In this document: positions 50,907 to 60,191 of the stretch, piece after piece | Position numbering within the stretch: the stretch's first letter is position 1 | Layout: each line of letters starts with the position of its first letter | Source: Robertmurraya andreesenii | Lineage (GTDB): Bacteria > Bacillota > Bacilli > Bacillales > Cytobacillaceae | DNA: 64,000 nt | NCBI RefSeq assembly: GCF_030813005.1 | Contig: NZ_JAUSTU010000005.1 | Coordinates: 124,001-188,000 of the forward strand | Direction: 5' to 3' | Program-made: the position numbers and the translations under genes | The notes under the pieces: model-generated | Told to the model about the DNA's origin: nothing | Database searches by the model: none | What the model saw: the letters and a program-made list of their open reading frames with translations, nothing else

Positions 50907-53702
50907 TTACATCCACTCATGAATCAGGTCGAGGGTTTCATTGATGTCAAGTTTTTTCAAAGGCACTTTTGGGATCGACTGTAAAAAAGCTTTCCCGTAT
51001 GTGGTTGTGTATAATCTCTTGTCAAACACGACCACCAAACCTCGATCCTCACTTGAACGGATCAAGCGCCCAAACCCTTGCTTAAAGCGAATAACCGCTT
51101 CCGGCAACGAATAATCAGAAAAAGCATTTCCGCCATTTCTCTTGATTAACTGTGATTTCGCATCAGTAATCGGCTCATTTGGCGCGGAGAAGGGCAGTCT
51201 GACCATAATGAGACAGGATAAATCCTCACCTGGGATATCAATTCCCTCCCAGAAGCTGTTGGTTCCCAAAAGAATGGCTTTTTCAAATCGTTGAAAGCTT
51301 CGGGTAAGCCTTGTCCGACTTCCTCCCGTAATCCCTTGTCCAATAAGAACATAATCATCTAGCAGTCCACTTTCTTTTAAAAGGGTATAGGTTCTTTTCA
51401 GCATATCATAGGAAGTAAAAAGAATTAGCATTCGGCCCTTTGTTGCTTCTGCGATGGAAATGATATGCTCCGAAATGGCCGCTACATATTCATCGACTGG
51501 AACAGCATTCACCTCTGGTAAATCTGTCTGAACGATTAACTGTACCTGGTTCTCATAATCAAATGGAGAGTCAATCCTCTCAGTTTCACAATCGAACGCA
51601 TCAAGACCTAATTCCCTCCTAATGTAATCAAAGGAATTCTTGACTGAAAGGGTTGCCGATGTTAGAACAACACTTTTCTTTTTATCAAAAAAATGCTCCT
51701 TTAACGAGCTGGATATGGAAATAGGTTGGGTGTAGATGGTCGTGGCATTTTGGGTAGCTCTTACATCCATTTCAATCCAGGTGACAAATTCCTCTTCCTG
51801 AACCAGAATGATTTTCCTGAGCATTTCACATAAATGCTGAAGCTTCTTATGAAATGCCAATAGTCCCGAGATGACCACCTTTTCGTTAGCTGTTAACATC
51901 GCATTTTGTAATGCTGTCACACTCTTCTCTATATAATCCATCAAATCCTTTAGAACAAAAAGCATTCGTTCTCCACAGGCTTTGACCGCCATCCATTCCT
52001 TAGATGACTCCCCGTCGCTTAATCGATAGGTGACCCGATTGCTCCCTGTAGGCTTGCGAACCTTTTTTGTTGCAAGGATAGCAACGGTCTTAAAAAATTC
52101 ATCCACCTCATATACCAACTGATTAAACAGCTGGTTGACCTCGAAGGAATGGAGGCTATCCGGGCGTAGCTCCGGTATTTTTTCGCTTAATAGCTTATCT
52201 AATTGATATTGGAATGCCTTTTCTTCATATTGACCAAACTGGCTGAGTAGCATTCTAACCTGCAAATAGTCCAATGAATGACCGAAATACTTACTTGCTG
52301 CTTTTTCAAAATGATGACCCTCATCTAAAATACAATATCCAAATTCGGGGAGAATAGCATTTTCCGAAATGAGATCAACAAGGAGAAAAGAATGGTTGGT
52401 AATGACGAAATCAGCTGATTGAGCTGCATTTCTTGCCCGGTAATAGAAGTCATATGGGGACCAAGACTTATGCTGGTCAAAATTATGATCATGGCTAATT
52501 TTTTCCCAAAATAATGATCCACCACTGGATAAATTGAGCTCGTCCCTATCACCGGTTTCTGTTTCCATCAGCCATATGAGAATTTGCATTTTCGACAGGC
52601 TGATATCATAATTATCGTCTTCTTCTTTTAGGGAATGGACAAATTTTGCTATATCAATATAATGTGTTCTCCCTTTTAAAAGAACAGCTTTTATTGGATA
52701 GGGTAGCATTTTTTGCAATAAAGGAAGATCCTTTTTCATCAGCTGCTCTTGAAGCTGCGTTGTGTATGTACTTATCACGATCGTTTCCTTTAATTGGCTC
52801 GTTAGTATGGCAGCTGGGAGCAAATAAGCCATCGACTTACCAACACCCGTCCCCGCTTCAATAAGAGCATGTCTATGGGCAGAGAAAGCCCGAAATACGG
52901 CATCCATCATTTGAAATTGTCCCGGTCTCTTTTCAAACTGCTCAAATGCCTTCTGAAATAGCTGTTCTTTATCAGCTTCATCTTCTGGATAATCGAGTGA
53001 AGGTCGCTGAATATTCTCGTCCGGTTCGGTCAAAGGCGTTAATAGTATCCCCCTATGTAATTCAAGTGTATAAGGGGCCTCATCAATGGTTTGTTCCTTC
53101 TCAACCACTAAATCCTCTAAGAGAAGAGAAATATCACTTTTTAACCCATGGGAATGCTTGAGCAATTGAGTAAGAGTAAGCCTCGGCAAGCTCTGTAGCT
53201 TTTTCAGCAAAATAATAAATAGCTCAGCTGTCACATAGGCATCACTGTCGGCCTGATGGGGACGATCATGGTCTAATCCTTCCTGGACAGCAAGATCATT
53301 TAGCTTATATCCATCTGCTGAAGGAAATAAAAATCTTGCCATTTCTACCGTATCTAACACGGGCCCGAGGAACCCTTCATAGCCTGCTTCCACTAATTCT
53401 TCCTGAAGGAATGAAAGATCGAACAACACATTATGAGCAACGAAATAAGCCTCGTCAAGAAGAGCGAGCACCCGAGGAGCAATTTCCGCAAAGGTTGGGG
53501 CTTGACTTACCATCTCATCCGAAAGACCTGTAAGTTCTTCAATGAAAAGAGGGATTTCCCTCTCTGGATTTATTAATGTAGAAAATTGCTCCATGATCAC
53601 ATCATTTTCAACAACCACAGCAGCAATTTGAATAATTCTATCTCCCTTTTTTGGTGAATTTCCGGTTGTTTCTAAATCCACCACTACATATTTGTTGCTC
53701 AC
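50907..53702 (-). CDS. dinG: DinG-family helicase with N-terminal DnaQ-like exonuclease
   Basis: A 931-residue fusion protein, the same length as B. subtilis DinG. The exonuclease domain (1-165) begins VVDLETTGNSPKKGDR with catalytic Asp9 and Glu11, then HNVLFDLSFL and a late HQADSDAYVT. The helicase part has Walker A EAGTGVGKSMAYL (about 280), the DEGHHFE box and motif VI RFKQGFGRLIRSSED. Firmicute DinG lacks the Fe-S helicase activity of E. coli DinG and acts as an ATP-modulated nuclease. ATG at 53702 follows AGGTGTTTTAAGTG. Its position upstream of ypmB and downstream of the pan genes is conserved. Confidence 0.94.
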   Translation of the reverse strand: MSNKYVVVDLETTGNSPKKGDRIIQIAAVVVENDVIMEQFSTLINPEREIPLFIEELTGLSDEMVSQAPTFAEIAPRVLALLDEAYFVAHNVLFDLSFLQEELVEAGYEGFLGPVLDTVEMARFLFPSADGYKLNDLAVQEGLDHDRPHQADSDAYVTAELFIILLKKLQSLPRLTLTQLLKHSHGLKSDISLLLEDLVVEKEQTIDEAPYTLELHRGILLTPLTEPDENIQRPSLDYPEDEADKEQLFQKAFEQFEKRPGQFQMMDAVFRAFSAHRHALIEAGTGVGKSMAYLLPAAILTSQLKETIVISTYTTQLQEQLMKKDLPLLQKMLPYPIKAVLLKGRTHYIDIAKFVHSLKEEDDNYDISLSKMQILIWLMETETGDRDELNLSSGGSLFWEKISHDHNFDQHKSWSPYDFYYRARNAAQSADFVITNHSFLLVDLISENAILPEFGYCILDEGHHFEKAASKYFGHSLDYLQVRMLLSQFGQYEEKAFQYQLDKLLSEKIPELRPDSLHSFEVNQLFNQLVYEVDEFFKTVAILATKKVRKPTGSNRVTYRLSDGESSKEWMAVKACGERMLFVLKDLMDYIEKSVTALQNAMLTANEKVVISGLLAFHKKLQHLCEMLRKIILVQEEEFVTWIEMDVRATQNATTIYTQPISISSSLKEHFFDKKKSVVLTSATLSVKNSFDYIRRELGLDAFDCETERIDSPFDYENQVQLIVQTDLPEVNAVPVDEYVAAISEHIISIAEATKGRMLILFTSYDMLKRTYTLLKESGLLDDYVLIGQGITGGSRTRLTRSFQRFEKAILLGTNSFWEGIDIPGEDLSCLIMVRLPFSAPNEPITDAKSQLIKRNGGNAFSDYSLPEAVIRFKQGFGRLIRSSEDRGLVVVFDKRLYTTTYGKAFLQSIPKVPLKKLDINETLDLIHEWM

Positions 53703-53796
53703 TTAAAACACCTCAGATCCCTCATCTAAACATAAAAATGAAGGAGTTCTTAATAATTTCTAATGCTATTACTTTAACACAAACAGGATTGAAGTT

Positions 53797-53822
53797 AAAA
53801 GACCCCTTTCATAAGGGGTCCT
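53797..53822 (-). terminator. Intrinsic terminator of the panBCD operon
   Basis: On the minus strand GACCCCTT pairs with AAGGGGTC across ATGA and is followed by TTTT. It lies 11 bp after the panD stop. Confidence 0.87.
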
Positions 53823-53832
53823 CCAAAAAAAA

Positions 53833-54216
53833 TTATCGTATCGTTTTTTCTGGTTCTGCGTGGAGCAGCTCAACAATCTCATTATCCTCATTCATGATCG
53901 CCACTTTAGGCTGATGAGTTGGAATTTTCTCCTCTGCAACGATTGCATAAGAAATAATGATGACAACGTCTCCCTCTTGAACCAATCTCGCAGCTGCGCC
54001 ATTAATGCAAATCACACGACTTCCTCTTTCGCCAGGGATGATATACGTTTCAAATCTTGCACCATTGTTATTATTTACGATTTGCACCTTTTCATTCGGA
54101 ACCATTCCGACTTCATCGAGTATATCCTCATCAATGGTAATGCTTCCGACATAATTCAGATTAGCCTCTGTGACTCGTGCACGGTGTATTTTTCCATTCA
54201 TCATTGTACGGAACAT
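53833..54216 (-). CDS. panD: Aspartate 1-decarboxylase proenzyme
   Basis: A 127-residue pyruvoyl-dependent enzyme that makes beta-alanine from aspartate for pantothenate synthesis. Self-cleavage is expected at Gly24-Ser25 (NYVGSIT), giving the pyruvoyl group. Catalytic Lys9 (GKIHRARV), Tyr58 and the AAARL segment are present. ATG at 54216 follows AAAGGGGGCTTC. It is the last gene of panB-panC-panD, 35 bp after panC. Length and order match B. subtilis. Confidence 0.96.
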   Translation of the reverse strand: MFRTMMNGKIHRARVTEANLNYVGSITIDEDILDEVGMVPNEKVQIVNNNNGARFETYIIPGERGSRVICINGAAARLVQEGDVVIIISYAIVAEEKIPTHQPKVAIMNEDNEIVELLHAEPEKTIR

Positions 54217-54251
54217 GATGAAGCCCCCTTTTTGCTAAATCTCTTCCTCAT

Positions 54252-55097
54252 TTATTCGACTGTGAGTACTAGGTTATCGATGAGACGAGCCTTCGAAAAC
54301 TTCACAGCCAATGCCACGATTATTTTCCCTTCTAGCTTCTCAATTGGCCGCAATTCAGGGAAGGAGTAAATTTCAATATAATCTATCGTCCCTGAGGTCT
54401 TCGTCTCAATAAGGTTCCTCATCCTTGAAATAATAGCGTTCGGATTTGTTTCTCCCGCTTCTGTAAGCTCCTTCGCTTGAAGTAAGCTCTGATAAAGGAT
54501 TGGTGCCTGTTCTCTCTCCTCAGGGCTTAAATGAACATTTCTGGAGCTCTTAGCGAGACCATCTTCCTCTCTGACGGTAGCAACTGGAATTAATTCAATT
54601 GGAAAATGAAAGTCCGAAATAAGCCCCGATACGACAGCAACCTGCTGTGCATCCTTCATTCCCATATAGACCCGTTCAGGTGCGATGATATGGAAGAGCT
54701 TTGTTAGCACGGTCGCTACCCCATCAAAATGTCCTGGTCGAGATTCACCGCACAGAACATTCGTCCTTTCCTGCACGAGCACCTTCACTGACAAAGGGCT
54801 TGGATACATTTCCTCCACAGAAGGATAAAAGATATAATCTACGCCTTCCTCGATACAAATACGCCCGTCCCTTTCAAAATCTCGCGGATAGGAATCAAAA
54901 TCCTCATTGGGACCAAATTGAAGAGGATTGACGAAAATACTAACGACCACGATATCGTTTGCTTTTCTAGCCTCTCTAATCAGCTGAATATGCCCCTCAT
55001 GTAAATAACCCATCGTTGGAACATAGCCGAGTGTATTTTTTTTCTTTAAAGCTGCTGTTATTGCTTGCATTTCTTTGATGGTTGTAATGGTCTTCAT
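54252..55097 (-). CDS. panC: Pantothenate synthetase
   Basis: A 281-residue ATP-dependent ligase joining pantoate and beta-alanine. The HIGH-like motif is in PTMGYLHEGH (about 26-35) and the KMSKS-like motif is GLAKSSRN (about 185). The ATP-binding YMGMKDAQQ and the pantoate-binding QERTNVLCGESRPGHFDGV segment (kept here in part) are typical. ATG at 55097 overlaps the panB stop by four bases (ATGA), indicating coupled translation. Middle gene of the panBCD operon. Confidence 0.96.
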   Translation of the reverse strand: MKTITTIKEMQAITAALKKKNTLGYVPTMGYLHEGHIQLIREARKANDIVVVSIFVNPLQFGPNEDFDSYPRDFERDGRICIEEGVDYIFYPSVEEMYPSPLSVKVLVQERTNVLCGESRPGHFDGVATVLTKLFHIIAPERVYMGMKDAQQVAVVSGLISDFHFPIELIPVATVREEDGLAKSSRNVHLSPEEREQAPILYQSLLQAKELTEAGETNPNAIISRMRNLIETKTSGTIDYIEIYSFPELRPIEKLEGKIIVALAVKFSKARLIDNLVLTVE

Positions 55098-55933
55098 TGT
55101 TTGCCCCCGTATAGTCCTTGCAGTTCTTCTTCCTTCATCGTGAAGCTATAAGCATCTGTCGGGAATGTAGCTTGTTTGACTTCCTGAACATAGCCTTCAA
55201 GCCCCTTTTGAACTTCGACATTCATATTCGCAAACGGCTTCACAAATTTTGCCAGCCTGTCTACTCCATACATGAGCACATCATGATAGACCAATACCTG
55301 GCCATCACAATCAACACCGGCACCAATGCCGATCGTTGGGATCTTAAGGGCCTGAGAAATTTCTCTTGCTATCTGCTTTGGAACACATTCGAGAACAATC
55401 ATAAATGCTCCCGCTTCCTCACATTTCTTCGCATCCTCCAAAAGCTTTAGAGCCGCATGACGGTCCTTCCCCTGCACCTTATAGCCACCTAGAACCCCAA
55501 CGGATTGCGGTGTTAGGCCAAGATGGGCACAAACTGGGACTCCTGCTTTTGTAAGCGCACGAATATGGTCAAGCACCTCGTCAGCGCCTTCTACCTTCAC
55601 CGCGTTCGCACCGGTCTCCTGTAATAGCTTCGCAGCATTCAGTAATGTATCGCGAACAGATAAGTGATAGGTCATAAAGGGCATGTCGATGACAATACAA
55701 GTATCCTTTGCTCCTCTTCTCACTGCTTTCCCATGATGAAGCATATCATCCAACGTCACAGGAATGGTGGAGTCATAGCCCAATACGACCATTCCAAGTG
55801 AATCCCCAACCAGAATGACATCTACTCCAGTCTGCTCAGCTAGCTTTGCTGATGGATAATCATAAGCAGTTAACATGACGATCTTTTCATTTTCCTTTTT
55901 CATCTTCTGAAAATCGGTTGTGCTTTTCATCAT
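55094..55933 (-). CDS. panB: Ketopantoate hydroxymethyltransferase
   Basis: A 279-residue enzyme that adds a hydroxymethyl group from methylene-tetrahydrofolate to 2-ketoisovalerate, the first step to pantoate. Metal-binding acidic residues are in VGDSLGMVVLG (about 42-52), and the GANAVKVEG segment and PTIGIGAGVDCDGQVLV are conserved. ATG at 55933 follows AAAGGAGGAAAA; the next ATG is also possible. It is first in the panBCD operon and is preceded by a 190-nt structured leader with an intrinsic terminator, so expression is probably attenuated by an RNA element. Confidence 0.96.
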   Translation of the reverse strand: MMKSTTDFQKMKKENEKIVMLTAYDYPSAKLAEQTGVDVILVGDSLGMVVLGYDSTIPVTLDDMLHHGKAVRRGAKDTCIVIDMPFMTYHLSVRDTLLNAAKLLQETGANAVKVEGADEVLDHIRALTKAGVPVCAHLGLTPQSVGVLGGYKVQGKDRHAALKLLEDAKKCEEAGAFMIVLECVPKQIAREISQALKIPTIGIGAGVDCDGQVLVYHDVLMYGVDRLAKFVKPFANMNVEVQKGLEGYVQEVKQATFPTDAYSFTMKEEELQGLYGGKQ

Positions 55934-55970
55934 TTTTCCTCCTTTTTAGGTGGAAGAGGAGACAAACAAA

Positions 55971-56005
55971 ATAAAAAGAGATCCAAAAATTCAGAAGGAT
56001 CTCTT
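55971..56005 (-). terminator. Intrinsic terminator inside the panB leader (attenuator)
   Basis: On the minus strand AGAGATCC (56004-55997) pairs with GGATCTCT (55984-55977), followed by TTTTTATTTTG. It ends about 40 bp before panB, where it would block the operon unless prevented. Confidence 0.75.
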
Positions 56006-56125
56006 AAATCTCAAGTTATTGTTTCATCCCTCTGTCCCGGTCCATGTAAATGAATCTAGGCAGACACTTATTTTGATTGAAAAAGCTGTAATCATATGGT
56101 GCAGTTCAGCATTGATACTGCCCGT
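56006..56125 (-). ncRNA. Candidate pan RNA element in the panBCD leader
   Basis: The leader from the predicted start near 56125 contains stem-forming segments GCAGT...ACTGC and an alternative GGCAG...CTGCC pairing, then the purine-rich CCGGGACAGAGGGATGAAAC. The pan motif is a conserved RNA known upstream of panBCD in Bacillus, made of one or two stem-loops with bulged adenosines. Position before panB and the adjacent terminator support the assignment, but I could not fold it or test it against the family model. Confidence 0.5.
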
Positions 56126-56131
56126 AAAAAA

Positions 56132-56140
56132 ATTATATCA
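56132..56140 (-). promoter_or_regulatory. Extended -10 promoter of panBCD
   Basis: On the minus strand TGATATAAT: a perfect TATAAT (56137-56132) with the extended TGn. The -35 is poor. It lies 37 bp after the birA stop, giving panBCD its own promoter downstream of the birA operon. Confidence 0.6.
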
Positions 56141-56173
56141 AATCCTATGAAAATAGCTATATAAATTTACTCC

Positions 56174-57151
56174 TTAGATTTCAATATCCGCTGAATAGAT
56201 GTCGTGGACGTTGCCATCTTCATCTTCGATCTTTAGGACACCATCATCGGTAATGCCCATGGCCCTTCCTTTTATCACTCCCGAAAAAGTCCTTGCTGTC
56301 ACGACCTTCCCGATGCTTACAGCATAGCTTTCCCATAACAGCTTGATCGGTAGGAAACCCTTTTCAAGATAAAGCTGGTAGAGGTTTTCAAGTCGATGAA
56401 AAACAGCTCGTATGACCTCAGCGCGATTGACGAAAGAGCCCTTTTCTATACTTAAAGAAGTGGCAATCGACTGAAGTTCAGCAGGAAAGTCCATTTTCGT
56501 CTGATTGACATTCATTCCAATCCCCATAATCACAAAATGTACCCGATCCGGTTCCGCCTGGAGCTCGGTTAGAATTCCTGTTACTTTTTTTCCATTCAAA
56601 AGGATATCATTGGGCCATTTGATATGAGCTTCAAGCCCTGTGCAATCTTCTATTGCTTGAGTAACAGCAACAGCAGCCAATAAAGTAAGCTGTGGTGTCT
56701 TTGGAATCGGAATATTCGGCCTAAGGATAATGCTCATCCAGACCCCTGTGCTCTTAGGTGAATGCCAAGCACGCTCAAGCCTGCCCCTTCCCCCAGTCTG
56801 TTCATCAGCAATGACAACCGTGCCTTCTGGAACATTCTCAAAACCAAGGCGATGGGCGATCTTCTGGGTTGAATCAACGGACTCTTGATAGTGTATTCTC
56901 TGACCAATCATCTTTGTCTTCAAACCAAGCCGGATTTCGTTCGCCGTCACTTGATCAGGTGTCTTCAGAATGCGATATCCCTTCCTTCGAATCGCTTCTA
57001 ATTCAAAGCCCTCCTGCCTTAAATCCTCGATATGCTTCCAAACGGCCGTCCGTGAACAGCCGATCAAATCTGCTATATATTGTCCTGACAAATACTCTCC
57101 CTCATGTTCTGTGAAGGCATCAAGCAATTTTTTCCTCAAGGCCGATTGCAT
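56174..57151 (-). CDS. birA: Biotin operon repressor / biotin-protein ligase
   Basis: A 325-residue bifunctional protein, equal in length to B. subtilis BirA. The N-terminal winged helix (about 5-65, GQYIADLIGCSRTAVWKHIEDL) represses biotin genes, and the catalytic domain has GGRGRLER (biotinyl-AMP loop, about 124-131), WPNDILLNGKKVTGILTE and GIGMNVNQ. ATG at 57151 lies 11 bases after AAAGGAG and inside the cca end, so the genes overlap by 16 bp. It is the last gene of the ypjD-dapB-mgsA-bshB1-bshA-cca-birA operon. Confidence 0.95.
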   Translation of the reverse strand: MQSALRKKLLDAFTEHEGEYLSGQYIADLIGCSRTAVWKHIEDLRQEGFELEAIRRKGYRILKTPDQVTANEIRLGLKTKMIGQRIHYQESVDSTQKIAHRLGFENVPEGTVVIADEQTGGRGRLERAWHSPKSTGVWMSIILRPNIPIPKTPQLTLLAAVAVTQAIEDCTGLEAHIKWPNDILLNGKKVTGILTELQAEPDRVHFVIMGIGMNVNQTKMDFPAELQSIATSLSIEKGSFVNRAEVIRAVFHRLENLYQLYLEKGFLPIKLLWESYAVSIGKVVTARTFSGVIKGRAMGITDDGVLKIEDEDGNVHDIYSADIEI

Positions 57152-58338
57152 ATGAACAGCCACTCCTTTATCTCGTCTTTGCGATTAAAGACTTCTCCCT
57201 TTAACACTGCTTTTTCTATCGAAAGCAACCTTTCTTCAATCCATGGGCCACCATTTTTTTCATACCAGTCCATTAGATCTCTGCCTGTAACCGCGAGCTC
57301 GCTTCTATTCTTGATGGGCATGGAGCGAAATTTTTCTTCAAGGGATTCAATACTACGATTATCATCCTGTTTCATTAATACGTGATAGAGCTTTTCCGTA
57401 CTCATCGCTAGTTCTCTTTGGGCAGTATATAAATCATAAATGGATAAATCTCTAGCAAGCCTTTGATGAAACCAATATACTCCATTTTTCACTCGTCTTA
57501 TTTTCTGCAGTGGGAGCTTCCATTTTCTTAAGAAAGCCTCTGTTTCCTGAGGTAGAACGCCAAAGAGATGTAACAGCAAGACCCAATGCTCCTCAATTGA
57601 AAAAGAGGAGCCCATGTTATAGGAAAGAAAAGTAGTTAATCCCTCTTCTTTCTTCTCAAATCCAGGCAAATATTGAAACAGACCTGTTTCCAAAAGAAGC
57701 TTCATAGCCCGCCTACTGTCAACTCCCAAAAGCAGCTTTTCAAACTCAATTGTTATCCGTTCAACCGAAATCTTCTCAAGGAGTTTCCCATTTTCCTTCA
57801 ATGCTAAAAGGGTTTTGGGCTCAATGGTAAAGGCAAGCTGGCTGGCAAAACGAAGAGCTCTCATCATTCTTAGGGCATCCTCATGAAATCTTTCATCTGC
57901 AAGTCCGACTGTTTGAATCACTTTGTTCTTGATTGCAGCCTGCCCGTCAAAGGGATCGATGATTTCCCCCTTTTTGTTCATAGCAATGGCATTCATCGTG
58001 AAGTCACGGCGTCTTAAATCTTCCTCTAAGGACCGAATAAACGTCACTTCATTCGGTCGTCTGAAATCTTGATATTCAGACTCACTTCTGAACGTTGTCA
58101 CCTCATAGGTTTCCCCTTGATAAAGCACCATGACCGTGCCATGGGCAATCCCTACGTCAACGGTTTTGGGGAAAATTCCCTTTATTTCAGACGGGGTCGC
58201 CGAGGTGGCGATATCGACATCAGAAATCTCTCGGTTCAGAAGGAAGTCGCGTACCGAGCCACCGACAAAATAGGCTTCAAATCCGGAATCTTCAATTTGC
58301 TCTAACAATGGGTATGCCTTAAGAAAGGGAGGCTTCAT
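57136..58338 (-). CDS. cca: CCA-adding tRNA nucleotidyltransferase
   Basis: A 400-residue class II nucleotidyltransferase that builds or repairs the CCA end of tRNAs. Active-site motifs are GGSVRDFLL (about 25-33) and DVDIATSATP (about 39-48), then RRRDFTMNAIA (motif B region) and EDALRMMRALRFAS. The C-terminal half is helical. ATG at 58338 follows AAAGGG at seven bases; a GTG nine bases upstream overlaps the bshA stop. It overlaps birA and follows bshA closely, all one operon. Confidence 0.95.
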   Translation of the reverse strand: MKPPFLKAYPLLEQIEDSGFEAYFVGGSVRDFLLNREISDVDIATSATPSEIKGIFPKTVDVGIAHGTVMVLYQGETYEVTTFRSESEYQDFRRPNEVTFIRSLEEDLRRRDFTMNAIAMNKKGEIIDPFDGQAAIKNKVIQTVGLADERFHEDALRMMRALRFASQLAFTIEPKTLLALKENGKLLEKISVERITIEFEKLLLGVDSRRAMKLLLETGLFQYLPGFEKKEEGLTTFLSYNMGSSFSIEEHWVLLLHLFGVLPQETEAFLRKWKLPLQKIRRVKNGVYWFHQRLARDLSIYDLYTAQRELAMSTEKLYHVLMKQDDNRSIESLEEKFRSMPIKNRSELAVTGRDLMDWYEKNGGPWIEERLLSIEKAVLKGEVFNRKDEIKEWLFICNRP

Positions 58339-58343
58339 TTTTT

Positions 58344-59480
58344 TCACCCTTTAGAAAAAATATCAAAATATAAGCGCTCATATTGTTTGACAATATGTTC
58401 TGCTCTAAATCGCTCGTTCACCATGCTAATACAGCTATCGGCCATTCGCCTTTGCAAATCGTGGTTAGTAAGGATGACGAGTGCTTTTTCTGAGATTTCC
58501 GTTATATCGCCCAATTCACAAATGAATCCTGTCTCCCCATCTAGAATGACCTCTGGAATTCCGCCCACATTGGTTCCGATACAAGGCACTCCACATGCCA
58601 TCGCCTCTAAGGCGACAAGACCGAAGCTTTCCTTTTCAGAGAGAAGGAGCATCAGGTCACTGATCGAATATAATTCCTCAAGATTGTCCTGCTTTCCTAA
58701 GAAAAGTACTTTTCCTTTCAATTTTAGCTTATCCACAAGCTGTAAGGCGACCGTCATCTCCGGGCCATCCCCAATAAGCAAAAGCTTTGAATCGATCCTT
58801 TCTTGAATCCTCGCAAATGCCTTAATCACATCAGGCACACGCTTTACATGACGAAAATTGCTGACATGAATGATCACTTTTTCTTCCGGCTTAATGCCAA
58901 ATTCCTCTCTTAAACTAGAAGCTTCCATTCTTCGATATACCCGTTCATCGATAAAATTGTAGACAGGGATAATGTCTTTTTCCGGGTGAATGAGCTCATG
59001 GGTTTGTTCAATTAAAGAGTTGGAAACAGCCGTAACGACGTCAGATTTTTCGATTCCAAAACGAATGGCATCAATTAATGTTAAATCATAGCCTAACACG
59101 GTAATGTCTGTGCCATGGAGCGTTGTCACAATTTTGATATCTCTCCCACTCATTTGCTTGGCAAGAATCGCACATACCGCATGGGGAATCGCATAATGGA
59201 CATGTAAAAGATCTAAATTCTCACGCTGAATAACCTCGGCCATTTTACTAGCTAGAGCAATATCATAGGGAGGATACTGGAACACAGAATACTGATTGAC
59301 CTCGACCTGGTGATAGTAAATATTGTGATACATTCTATTCAGCCGAAATGGAAGACTTGAGGAGATAAAATGAATCTCATGCCCCATCTCCGCAAGCATT
59401 TTTCCGAGTTCTGTGGCAACGACTCCGGAGCCACCCACAGTCGGGTAGCAGGTAATCCCTATTTTTAATTTCTTTCTCAT
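58344..59480 (-). CDS. bshA: Bacillithiol glycosyltransferase BshA
   Basis: A 378-residue GT4 glycosyltransferase that joins UDP-GlcNAc to L-malate, the first step of bacillithiol synthesis. The N-terminal GITCYPTVGGSGVVATELG and the C-terminal nucleotide-sugar site (SEKESFGLVALEAMACG, about 280-296, with catalytic Glu) are clear. ATG at 59480 overlaps the bshB1 stop by four bases. BshB1 upstream performs the next step, and the final step enzyme BshC lies elsewhere. Same order as B. subtilis (ypjG-ypjH). Confidence 0.95.
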   Translation of the reverse strand: MRKKLKIGITCYPTVGGSGVVATELGKMLAEMGHEIHFISSSLPFRLNRMYHNIYYHQVEVNQYSVFQYPPYDIALASKMAEVIQRENLDLLHVHYAIPHAVCAILAKQMSGRDIKIVTTLHGTDITVLGYDLTLIDAIRFGIEKSDVVTAVSNSLIEQTHELIHPEKDIIPVYNFIDERVYRRMEASSLREEFGIKPEEKVIIHVSNFRHVKRVPDVIKAFARIQERIDSKLLLIGDGPEMTVALQLVDKLKLKGKVLFLGKQDNLEELYSISDLMLLLSEKESFGLVALEAMACGVPCIGTNVGGIPEVILDGETGFICELGDITEISEKALVILTNHDLQRRMADSCISMVNERFRAEHIVKQYERLYFDIFSKG

Positions 59481-60190
59481 TCTGTCTCTCCTAATAAATC
59501 TCGATTAAGGACAAGGGGAGCCTTTACTTTGAAGCCTTCCGCGTATTTGACACCAACCTCTTTGCCAAATAGCTTTTCCCTTGCTTCAACCGTCTCGATA
59601 TACCCATTAACGAGCGGGGTGTCAAAGCTCTCAGCTGTCTTTTGAAACTGGCTTTGATAAGCATTTAAGCTTGCGATTTTTTTGTCCATATAATCAGTTA
59701 TGTCTATGACAAAATCGGGTTTGTGAAAGCCATTAATCATATAAAAATAGATTTGACTCGGACGATGGGGTGAATATTCATCCATGGTTATGTACTTGCG
59801 TATACCCGCAGAGAAAAACGCCTCTTCGACTATTTTGCTGCAGTTGCCATGGTCAGGATGGCGATCGATTGAATAGGGCGCAAAAATAATTTGAGGACGA
59901 TATTTTCTAATGATGGACGCTACCTGTCGAATAGAGTCTTCTGTAAGAAACAACCCTCGATCCCGTAAATGCAAATTTTCTCTAACGGAAATACCCAGAA
60001 TTCTTCCCGCTTCATTTGCTTCCTTTCCCCTGATTCCAACCGTACCGTTGGAGGATAATTCCGCCGCTGTTAAATCACATATCCCGATTTTCTTGCCCTG
60101 TGCTGCATATTTAGCAATGGTTCCCCCCATGCCAATTTCAACATCATCGGCATGAGCTCCAAATGCTAATATATCTAGTTTGTTTTCCAT
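59477..60190 (-). CDS. bshB1: Bacillithiol deacetylase BshB1
   Basis: A 237-residue zinc LmbE-type deacetylase that removes acetate from GlcNAc-malate. Zinc and catalytic residues are in FGAHADDVEIGMGG (His13, Asp15, Asp16) and HPDHGNC (His near 112-115). ATG at 60190 lies just after the mgsA stop with a one-base gap. It is followed by overlapping bshA. Length matches B. subtilis BshB1 (YpjG). A second paralogue, BshB2, often exists elsewhere in Bacillus genomes. Confidence 0.95.
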   Translation of the reverse strand: MENKLDILAFGAHADDVEIGMGGTIAKYAAQGKKIGICDLTAAELSSNGTVGIRGKEANEAGRILGISVRENLHLRDRGLFLTEDSIRQVASIIRKYRPQIIFAPYSIDRHPDHGNCSKIVEEAFFSAGIRKYITMDEYSPHRPSQIYFYMINGFHKPDFVIDITDYMDKKIASLNAYQSQFQKTAESFDTPLVNGYIETVEAREKLFGKEVGVKYAEGFKVKAPLVLNRDLLGETE

Positions 60191-60191
60191 G

